Positions 1 through 4,661 of a DNA stretch of 8,009 nucleotides are shown one piece after another. The stretch covers positions 1 to 8,009 of the forward strand of contig VGPE01000122.1 in NCBI GenBank assembly GCA_016875645.1. Direction: 5' to 3'. The translations under genes and the position numbers were made by a program. The notes under the pieces are model-generated. The model ran no database searches. It had not been told where the DNA came from and saw only the letters and a list, made by a program, of their open reading frames with translations. This DNA is from Chloroflexota bacterium. Lineage in GTDB: Bacteria; Chloroflexota; Limnocylindria; Limnocylindrales; CSP1-4. The first letter of the stretch is position 1, and each line of letters begins with the position of its first letter.

Positions 1-111
1 ACGCCCGCCAGCGCCCCCCCAGAGGCTCGCGATCCGGCGCCGCCGCGCGACCAGAGCCGGGTCGTCCGGGCTGGCAGGCGGGATCGGGTCCGCGCTCGCC
101 GGGGCGCTCAT
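1..111 (-). CDS. Partial unidentified CDS, fourth gene of the redox operon (N-terminus only)
   Basis: An open frame starts with ATG at 111-109 and runs off the left edge of the window, giving 37 codons (MSAPASADPIPPASPDD, then a basic stretch ALVARRRRIASLWGG). The start overlaps the TGA of the thioredoxin gene in an ATGA (111-108), the same coupling used elsewhere in this window, which is the main reason to believe it. The visible part is a Pro/Ala/Asp-rich leader followed by four arginines, as often seen on the cytoplasmic side of a first membrane helix, but no helix is reached. By position after CcdA and a ResA-like protein it could be a further cytochrome c biogenesis component such as ResB or CcsA. 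That is a guess from context only; the sequence itself does not identify the family. Confidence 0.55.
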   Translation of the reverse strand, partial: MSAPASADPIPPASPDDPALVARRRRIASLWGGAGGR

Positions 112-794
112 TGAGGCAGGATCGCTTCGATCCGCGCTCGCGCCGAGGCCAGGTCCAGGGGCGCCGCGATCACGCCCGCGATCCGTCCGTCCGGGCCGAT
201 GAAGAACTGCGTCGGCAGGCCGTAGACGCGGTAGCGGCGGAAGATGTCGCCGTCGAGGTCGGCGGCGATCGTGTACCCGAGCGCATAGCGCGCCACGTAC
301 GCGGCGACATCCACCACGCTTGTCTCCTGGACGCTGATACCCACGATGGTGAGCCCGTGCTCGCGGTACTCGCGATCCAGCGCACGAAGCACGGGCGTCT
401 CGGCCTGGCACGGCGGACACCACGATGCCCAGAAGTTGAGCCACACGGCCCTGCCGGCAAGGTCGGCCAGGCGAATGGGCCGGCCGTCCAGATCGGTCAA
501 CTGGAACGCGGAGCCGTCGGCCCGCGTGACCTCCAGCTCGGGTGCGAGATCGCCGACGCGCAGCCCCTCGACCGCAGGGCCGATCAGGTATGGCGTTGGC
601 CGCGGGTCGACCGGACCTGTGGCGCCCACCGTTCCGAGCGGCGCGGTTGCGCCCACGACGATCACGACCACCGCCACGACGATCAGGACGCCGGCGAGGA
701 TCTGCCGCCCGCCGAACGGCCCCACGAGGCCGTGGCGTTCGCCAACGGCGGCGCGCTGGTCCGGTGAGGAGGGCGCCGGTGGGGTTTCGGTCAC
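108..794 (-). CDS. Membrane-anchored TlpA/ResA-type thioredoxin-like protein
   Basis: This 228-aa protein starts with GTG and has a cytoplasmic N-tail, one strong membrane helix at about residues 31-53, and an extracytoplasmic thioredoxin fold (about 80-225). The active site is WCPPC (C126, C129), preceded by the family's F-W-A-S-W stretch, and the conserved cis-proline lies in GLPT (P194). The residues before the active site (LTDLDGRPIRLADLAG) are typical of TlpA/ResA/AhpC-TSA proteins. Such proteins reduce disulfides outside the membrane, for example apocytochrome c CxxCH cysteines, using electrons delivered by CcdA, whose gene ends two bases upstream. There is no Shine-Dalgarno sequence in front of the GTG, so translation probably depends on read-through from ccdA. 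The family assignment is secure; the exact substrate cannot be told from sequence, so ResA, TlpA and CcmG roles all remain possible. Confidence 0.93.
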   Translation of the reverse strand: MTETPPAPSSPDQRAAVGERHGLVGPFGGRQILAGVLIVVAVVVIVVGATAPLGTVGATGPVDPRPTPYLIGPAVEGLRVGDLAPELEVTRADGSAFQLTDLDGRPIRLADLAGRAVWLNFWASWCPPCQAETPVLRALDREYREHGLTIVGISVQETSVVDVAAYVARYALGYTIAADLDGDIFRRYRVYGLPTQFFIGPDGRIAGVIAAPLDLASARARIEAILPQ

Positions 795-796
795 CG

Positions 797-1657
797 TCAG
801 ATCGCGGTGTTGAACATGAAGTAGCGCGGCAGCAGGGCCAGCCAGTCCATGAGCATCGCGACCCCGATCGCCACGACGAGCAGGCCCCCGATCAGCGAGA
901 CGATGCGGCCGTGGCCGATCAGCGGGCGCAGCAGACGAGGCGCGCGGTCATAGAGCGCCCCCAGGACGAGGAACGGGATCCCGAGTCCCATCGTGTAGCC
1001 GATCAGGAGCACGCCCCCCTGGAATGCCGTTTCGGACGTCGCCGCAAGCGTGAGCATTCCGCCCAGGAGCACGCTGATGCACGGCGTCCAGCCGATGGCG
1101 AAGATCGCGCCGAGACCGAACGTCGCGAGCCAGCCACCCCGGCTGCCGACGACCCAGCCCCCCAGCCGGTCGACGCGCGATGGCCCGGCCGAGCCGCCCG
1201 CGGCGCTGCCGAGTGCGACGGTGCCCGTCATGCCCGCGACCGAGGCCGCAGCGCCCGCGTCGAGGGGTCGGTAGACCCGCTCCAGGACCGGGATCCGGAG
1301 GATGCCGGCCAGGTTGAGCCCGAGCACGATCAGCACCACGCCGCCGATCTGGCGCAGGACCGGCAGGTAATCAACCAGCGGGCCCGCGGCGTAGGTCGCG
1401 GTCACGCCGAGCAGGGTAAAGATCGTGCCGAAGCCCGCGACGTAGGCGATCGCATGGCGCATCGCCAGCCAGCGTGACGGGCGGCCGGACGGGGCTCCGG
1501 CCGCCGAGACAACCGCGACCGCGGTGATCTGCCCGAGGTAGGCGGGCACCAGCGGCAGCACGCACGGGGAGAGGAAGCTCAGCAGTCCCGCCGCGATGGC
1601 GACGATGAACGTGAGTTCGGTGCCGCCCGACTCGGCCGCGAAGGGAAGAGCCGTCAC
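797..1657 (-). CDS. ccdA: CcdA/DsbD-type transmembrane thiol-disulfide electron carrier
   Basis: This 286-aa polytopic membrane protein moves reducing equivalents from cytoplasmic thioredoxin to extracytoplasmic thiol proteins. Both signature cysteines are present: C32 in FLSPCVLPLVPAYLG, and C193 in AIGWTPCISVLLGGML. About six hydrophobic segments are visible (around residues 15-50, 68-90, 98-120, 178-205, 212-235, 252-275), as in the family. The loop between the two halves (about 125-175) is longer and richer in Gly/Ala/Ser than in short CcdA proteins. The GTG start overlaps the TGA of the upstream glutaredoxin-like gene (GTGA, 1657-1654), so the two are probably translationally coupled. 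The TlpA-like thioredoxin that follows by two bases is the obvious electron acceptor. The family call is firm; the pathway (cytochrome c maturation or general disulfide reduction) is inferred from the neighbour. Confidence 0.95.
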   Translation of the reverse strand: MTALPFAAESGGTELTFIVAIAAGLLSFLSPCVLPLVPAYLGQITAVAVVSAAGAPSGRPSRWLAMRHAIAYVAGFGTIFTLLGVTATYAAGPLVDYLPVLRQIGGVVLIVLGLNLAGILRIPVLERVYRPLDAGAAASVAGMTGTVALGSAAGGSAGPSRVDRLGGWVVGSRGGWLATFGLGAIFAIGWTPCISVLLGGMLTLAATSETAFQGGVLLIGYTMGLGIPFLVLGALYDRAPRLLRPLIGHGRIVSLIGGLLVVAIGVAMLMDWLALLPRYFMFNTAI

Positions 1658-1935
1658 GACGAGGGCCCCGGGGTCGCGCCGTCCAGCGTTGCGAGCAGGC
1701 GGCGCAGTCGGGCCGGGCTCGTCGCGAGCTCGAGGCGGTGCTCGCCGACCTCCACCACGGGGATTGACGCGAAGTACGCGCGCTGCCAGGCCGGGTCAGT
1801 ATCGATGTCCCGTTCGACCACGGGCGGAGAGGGGAGTCCGGCCCGCGCCCGCTCGCCGAGTAGGGCGACCAGCAGCGCGCGCGCCTCCTCGCAGAGGTGG
1901 CAGCCGTCACGGCGGTACAGAACGACCTCGGTCAC
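1654..1935 (-). CDS. Small glutaredoxin-like protein (DUF836 type), first gene of the redox operon
   Basis: This 93-aa protein has the short thioredoxin fold of the DUF836/glutaredoxin-like group. It opens with a beta strand (TEVVLYRR) and the redox motif GCHLC (C12, C15), continues with a helix (EEARALLVALL), has an acidic strand (VVERDIDTDP), and a cis-proline strand (ASIPVVEV, P59). It has no signal peptide or membrane helix, so it should be cytoplasmic. Being first in the operon with ccdA and an extracytoplasmic thioredoxin, it may feed or accept electrons at CcdA; this is inference. The GTG start was chosen because it lies just before the conserved first strand and six bases after a TAGAAT box. 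The stop overlaps the ccdA start by four bases. Confidence 0.87.
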   Translation of the reverse strand: MTEVVLYRRDGCHLCEEARALLVALLGERARAGLPSPPVVERDIDTDPAWQRAYFASIPVVEVGEHRLELATSPARLRRLLATLDGATPGPSS

Positions 1936-1941
1936 GGCCGG

Positions 1942-1947
1942 ATTCTA
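1942..1947 (-). promoter_or_regulatory. -10 box TAGAAT of the redox operon, leaderless layout
   Basis: On the minus strand TAGAAT is followed by six bases (CCGGCC) and then the GTG of the glutaredoxin-like gene. It is a near-consensus -10 hexamer in very GC-rich DNA. Its spacing puts the transcription start at or next to the start codon, and there is no room for a ribosome-binding site. No recognisable -35 sequence is present; that position falls inside the inverted repeat at 1956-1977. Confidence 0.6.
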
Positions 1948-1955
1948 GGGCTTCG

Positions 1956-1977
1956 GGCCCGAACGCCCGTTCGGGCC
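1956..1977. promoter_or_regulatory. Perfect 10-bp inverted repeat, candidate operator
   Basis: GGCCCGAACG (1956-1965) is followed by two bases and its exact reverse complement CGTTCGGGCC (1968-1977). A second, overlapping perfect palindrome TTCGGGCCCGAA occupies 1952-1963, so the unit TTCGGGCC occurs three times in 26 bases. The repeat lies between the divergent -10 boxes of the redox operon (1942-1947) and the tRNA (1994-1999) and covers the -35 positions of both. No gene is transcribed into it from either side, so a terminator is unlikely. Binding by a repressor or redox regulator is inference. Confidence 0.45.
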
Positions 1978-1993
1978 TCCGGCGGGGCCGCGG

Positions 1994-1999
1994 TACCAT
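1994..1999 (+). promoter_or_regulatory. -10 box TACCAT of the tRNA gene
   Basis: TACCAT ends ten bases before the first base of the tRNA, which would give a very short 5' leader. The same hexamer recurs at 2921-2926. No -35 consensus is visible 17 bases upstream. Confidence 0.45.
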
Positions 2000-2009
2000 C
2001 GAACCCCGC

Positions 2010-2085
2010 GCCCCCGTAGCTCAGTGGATAGAGCGAGGCCGTCCTAAGGCCTGCGTCGGCGGTTCGAGTCCGTCCGGGGGCGCCA
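2010..2085 (+). tRNA. tRNA-Arg (anticodon CCT)
   Basis: A complete 76-base cloverleaf can be folded by hand. The acceptor stem pairs GCCCCCG (2010-2016) with CGGGGGC (2075-2081), all seven pairs. The D arm is 2019-2034, with the AGTGGATA loop. The anticodon stem AGGCC/GGCCT (2036-2040, 2048-2052) encloses the loop GTCCTAA, with anticodon CCT at 2043-2045. A five-base variable loop follows, then a T arm with loop TTCGAGT (2063-2069). The discriminator is G2082 and the CCA end (2083-2085) is encoded. It reads the Arg codon AGG. The D loop carries an A at the position equivalent to A20, a known identity element for arginyl-tRNA synthetase. Confidence 0.97.
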
Positions 2086-2146
2086 CACCCCACGCAGCCA
2101 CCCTGGAACGAGCGCGACCAGGAGCTGCGGAGCCCGGGGCCTCTCA

Positions 2147-2173
2147 CTGAGGTCTGCCACTCGACGGCCTCAG
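2147..2173. terminator. Possible hairpin terminator between the tRNA and the DUF2161 gene
   Basis: CTGAGGTC (2147-2154) pairs with GGCCTCAG (2166-2173), eight pairs including one G-T, around an 11-base loop. It sits three bases beyond the stop codon of the minus-strand nuclease-like gene and about 60 bases downstream of the convergent tRNA, a sensible place for a shared terminator. There is no T-tract on either side, so intrinsic termination would be weak. Confidence 0.3.
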
Positions 2174-2175
2174 CC

Positions 2176-2847
2176 TCACGTTGACGGCGAAGCGTGGCGA
2201 TCGTCCTCGAGTGCTCGTCGGCCGCGGGGGGAGAGGACGTACACCCCGCGCTCCACCCGCTCGAACCAGCCGTAGACGTTCGTCTGGAGGATGCGCGCGG
2301 CACGCGGCACATCCCCGGCCGCGCGGAGGGCCCGGGGCGTCGAAGGGCCGGCTTCGAGCTGGGCAGCGATGCGCAGGGATTCCTGTCGATAGGCGGTCAT
2401 GATCGGCCGCCGAACGGAGCCACCGCCGGTCGGGTCCCCGACTCGGCGACGATGCTCGTCGAGCAATCGTCCCGTCCGATTCCGGCTCTTGCGCGGCTGG
2501 TAGGGGAGCGGATCCACCACCGGCTCGGCGCGTCCGTCCGTCACGACGATCAGCCCCAGGCCGAGGCGGCGGCAGAGCCGCTGGACCTCGGCCGGCCGGC
2601 GCGGCCATATCCCCACGGCCAGGTAGACGGCGTCGGTCAGTGCCAGCCGGTCGATGCCCTGGTGCACGAGATCCAGCCCGAACGTTCGCTTCAGCTCCAC
2701 GACGACTGGCGGCTCGTCGCCGCGGACGCCCACGACATCGCAGGCGACGACCTCGCCCTTGACGAGGTAGCCCTGGGACTCGAGGAGGGCCTTGACCGGG
2801 GCGTAGAGAGCGGCCTCTGGCAGAGCTTCGGTCCGCGACGCCCTCAC
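2176..2847 (-). CDS. DUF2161-type protein: PD-(D/E)XK-nuclease-like core plus C-terminal winged helix
   Basis: This 223-aa protein resembles the DUF2161 (COG5482) family, predicted members of the PD-(D/E)XK nuclease superfamily. The first helix (LPEAALYAPVKALLESQGY) has E12. The core reads ACDVVGV, then PPVVVELK, giving the D...ExK triad D37, E51 and K53. The following helix contains HQGIDRLAL with Q63, and a later strand is LGLIVVTDG. Residues about 115-150 are basic and probably flexible. Residues about 150-212 look like a winged-helix DNA-binding part, ending in a hairpin (FERVERGVYVLSPRGRRALE). The family is largely uncharacterised, so nuclease activity is a prediction from the retained triad. 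It stands alone, divergent from the YceI genes. The GTG start is the only plausible one and lies 12 residues before the conserved Glu. Confidence 0.75.
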   Translation of the reverse strand: MRASRTEALPEAALYAPVKALLESQGYLVKGEVVACDVVGVRGDEPPVVVELKRTFGLDLVHQGIDRLALTDAVYLAVGIWPRRPAEVQRLCRRLGLGLIVVTDGRAEPVVDPLPYQPRKSRNRTGRLLDEHRRRVGDPTGGGSVRRPIMTAYRQESLRIAAQLEAGPSTPRALRAAGDVPRAARILQTNVYGWFERVERGVYVLSPRGRRALEDDRHASPST

Positions 2848-3172
2848 CGGCGGATCGTCGCGAGCGTCGCGCCCTCGCGGAGGGCGATCACGGAACCTGC
2901 CGCCGATTGCTGCCTGTCCCTACCATCGCGCGCCGAGTCTTGCCGGGAGCACCAGTCATGCAGGCAGAAGTGTCGCAGACCTTCGATCAGCCGCCCAGCG
3001 TGGTCTTCCGGCTCACATGAAGGCCCTCATCGAGGCGGAGACCTGGCCCGGGCCATCCGGGGCACCGGGGGGCCGATCCGGGACAGGCTGGTCGTCGTTG
3101 GGGTGCCGGAACCGTCGGGACGCTCAAGGTCCGCCAAGGCGGGAGTTGCGTTCGTCGGCCACAATCGCGGGC
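2848..3172. other. 325-base intergenic region without a convincing gene
   Basis: This gap separates the divergent nuclease-like gene from the first YceI gene. It holds a perfect 7-bp inverted repeat with a 3-base loop (CGCCCTC at 2870-2876 and GAGGGCG at 2880-2886), about 23 bases upstream of the minus-strand start. It also holds a TACCAT box (2921-2926), a 20-codon open frame at 2958-3020 described in the findings, a CCGCC-AA-GGCGG repeat (3131-3142), and a CACAAT box (3160-3165) before the YceI start. No longer frame on either strand looks like a protein. Confidence 0.6.
3160..3165 (+). promoter_or_regulatory. Possible -10 box CACAAT before the first YceI gene
   Basis: CACAAT is followed by seven bases and then the ATG at 3173, matching the leaderless layout seen before other genes here. 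It differs from TATAAT at two positions, and no -35 sequence is visible. It supports 3173 as the start instead of the in-frame ATG at 3017. Confidence 0.4.
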
Positions 3173-3841
3173 ATGCGTGGCTCCATCCGAAGCTTCGTCG
3201 CGCCGCTCACGCTCGCAGTCGTCCTGGGGCTGCCCGCGTCCGGTGCGGGCGCCTACGCCGGCGTGCCGGATCCGGCCACGGCGCCGACCGTCATCGGCAC
3301 CACCGGCGCCCTGGTCGGCAACTGGCGCGTCACCGCCGGATCCCACACCGGCTACCGCGTGGTCACCCGCGTCGCCTTTGCGGGGGCCCAGACCATCGCT
3401 GGCCGGACCACCGCGGTGACGGGCTCGGCCCAGGTCCGCCTCATTTCAGGCCGCGAGCGACTCACCGCCGCCCGCTTCACCGCCGACCTGCGCAAGGCGA
3501 CGGCCGGAGACGCGCTCTACGACCGGCAGGCGGCCAGCCTGCTCGAGGTCTCACGCTATCCGCACGGGGCCTTCGTGCTCCTGGCGCCGCTCGCGCTGCC
3601 CAGCGCACGCGCGCTCGGGGCCGGGGCCTCGGTCACACTCGTCGGCAATCTCACGCTCCACGGCGTCACGCGGCGCGTCATCGTGCCGGCACAGGTCGTC
3701 GGGTCAACGAGCCGGCTCACCTTCACGGGCCGCATCGCGCCGCTTCTCACCGACTACGGCATCCCCCTCGTCGCGGCGGGAGGCCTGGCACGGGCAGACG
3801 ACCGTGCAACGGTCGACTTCCGGGTGGTCTTCGTCCGCTGA
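3173..3841 (+). CDS. Secreted YceI-like lipocalin-fold protein (first of two paralogues)
   Basis: This 222-aa protein has a Sec-type signal peptide: basic MRGSIR, a hydrophobic core (FVAPLTLAVVLGLPA), and small residues ASGAGA before a probable cleavage near residues 25-30. A YceI-like beta-barrel domain follows (about 45-222). Family landmarks include TGYRVV, AGRTTAVTG, the ARFTADLR strand, the LLEVSRYPHGAF segment (the usual 'yP.a.F'), LTLHGVTRRVIVP, and a closing DRATVDFRVVF. YceI proteins bind isoprenoid or other amphiphilic lipids outside the membrane; the ligand here is unknown. The frame stays open back to an ATG at 3017, but that adds 52 residues of low-complexity sequence before the signal peptide, so 3173 was chosen. 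Its stop overlaps a CTG start of the next gene. The two YceI domains align along their whole length, indicating tandem duplication. Confidence 0.82.
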   Translation: MRGSIRSFVAPLTLAVVLGLPASGAGAYAGVPDPATAPTVIGTTGALVGNWRVTAGSHTGYRVVTRVAFAGAQTIAGRTTAVTGSAQVRLISGRERLTAARFTADLRKATAGDALYDRQAASLLEVSRYPHGAFVLLAPLALPSARALGAGASVTLVGNLTLHGVTRRVIVPAQVVGSTSRLTFTGRIAPLLTDYGIPLVAAGGLARADDRATVDFRVVFVR

Positions 3842-4638
3842 CGCGCCCTGACCCGCGCCCCGGCTCGCACGCGGCACTGATCGGCGCGCTGTTCCTCGTC
3901 GCGCTGGTCGGCGTCGGCGCAACGGTCTACCTCGTCCTCCGGGACGACGTCCGTCCGAAGCCCAGCCCGACGTCGCGGCCGACCGACACGCAGGCGCCAA
4001 GCCCGACGCTCTCGGCCACGGCATCGCTGGCGCCGACCGCGCGACCGACCACTGCCCCGGTCCCAGGTCCGACGGCCCTGCGCACGGCCGCCCCGGTGAC
4101 GAGCGAACTCGTCGGCATCTGGCGGCCGGCCGACGGCTCCTGGGCCGGCTATCGCGTCGTGATCGACGTCGCCTTCTTCGGAGAATCGGAGGTCGTCGGG
4201 CGCACCACGACGATCACGGGCTTCTCCCGCGTCGAGCCGGGACGGGGTGAGATCGTGATCGCCGAGGCGCAATTCGTGGGCGACATGCGCGACCTGCGCA
4301 GCGGCGATCAACTGGTCGACAACCGGGTGCGCCAACTCCTCGAGGTTGACCAGTATCCCGAGGCGGAGTTCATCATCACACGGCCGGTCGCGCTGCCACC
4401 TGACGATCTGCTGCGGCCCGGGGTGATCGTCTCGCTCCCAGGCCGGCTGACGCTGCTGGGCCAGTCGCGCGACGTGGTGGTCCCGTCGCGGATGGCCTTC
4501 GACGGCACCCGCTGGATCGTGACCGCGGCGATCGAGTTCAACCTCGCCGACTTCGGCATCTCGACCAACCAGGGCCTGTTCACGGTGGCAGACCGGGCCG
4601 TGTTCGAGTTCGAATTGCGCCTCGAACGCGGTGGATGA
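3838..4638 (+). CDS. Membrane-anchored YceI-like protein (second paralogue)
   Basis: From the CTG at 3838 this frame gives 266 residues: a short N-tail (about 1-13), one membrane helix (ALIGALFLVALVGVGATVYL, about 14-35), a long Pro/Thr/Ser/Ala linker (about 36-92), and a YceI-like domain (about 93-266). The domain shares with its neighbour GYRVV, VGRTTTITG, AQFVGDMRDL, GDQLVDNR, LLEVDQYPEAEF, LTLLGQSRDVVVP and DRAVFEFEL. The topology implies a tether holding the lipid-binding barrel on the outer face of the membrane. No ATG, GTG or TTG lies in frame near the N-terminus. The CTG overlaps the previous TGA in a CTGA, parallel to the ATGA/GTGA couplings nearby, so it is the best start; CTG at 3877 or 3889 would cut into the membrane helix. 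The frame is also open far upstream, but that part is antisense or out-of-frame noise. Confidence 0.8.
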   Translation: MTRPDPRPGSHAALIGALFLVALVGVGATVYLVLRDDVRPKPSPTSRPTDTQAPSPTLSATASLAPTARPTTAPVPGPTALRTAAPVTSELVGIWRPADGSWAGYRVVIDVAFFGESEVVGRTTTITGFSRVEPGRGEIVIAEAQFVGDMRDLRSGDQLVDNRVRQLLEVDQYPEAEFIITRPVALPPDDLLRPGVIVSLPGRLTLLGQSRDVVVPSRMAFDGTRWIVTAAIEFNLADFGISTNQGLFTVADRAVFEFELRLERGG

Positions 4639-4649
4639 GGGCCGCTGGC

Positions 4650-4655
4650 TATGCT
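4650..4655 (+). promoter_or_regulatory. Possible -10 box TATGCT before the CapA-family gene
   Basis: TATGCT is followed by six bases (GAGTTC) and the GTG at 4662, the same spacing as in front of the redox operon. It would allow separate leaderless expression of the lipoprotein gene in addition to transcription from the YceI genes. Confidence 0.42.
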
Positions 4656-4661
4656 GAGTTC

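Noticed and set aside
542..1477. 311-residue plus-strand open frame opposite ccdA
   Set aside because: Dominated by Arg, Asp, Gln and Pro with no fold-like pattern; it mirrors the membrane-protein codons of ccdA on the other strand.
2060..2130. tRNA 3' end as an integration (att) site
   Set aside because: No second copy of the tRNA end, no integrase and no foreign-looking gene follows in the window.
1932..2312. 126-residue minus-strand open frame
   Set aside because: It runs antisense through the complete tRNA-Arg and out of frame with the nuclease-like gene.
2679..2688. Palindrome CGAACGTTCG resembling the operator arms at 1956-1977
   Set aside because: It lies inside conserved codons of the nuclease-like gene and lacks the GGCC flank on one side; likely chance.
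3131..3142. CCGCC-AA-GGCGG inverted repeat upstream of the first YceI gene
   Set aside because: Only five pairs with a 2-base centre in very GC-rich sequence; such repeats are expected by chance.
3017..3172. N-terminal extension of the first YceI gene from ATG 3017
   Set aside because: It would put 52 low-complexity residues ahead of a good Sec signal peptide; the ATG at 3173 fits the signal and the CACAAT spacing.
2194..3837. A very long plus-strand open frame (2194-4638) that would make an 814-residue protein
   Set aside because: Its first 548 codons are antisense to the nuclease-like gene and out of frame with the first YceI gene, and are rich in Arg/Pro/His as expected of GC-rich shadow frames. 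Only the part from about 3838 is a real gene.
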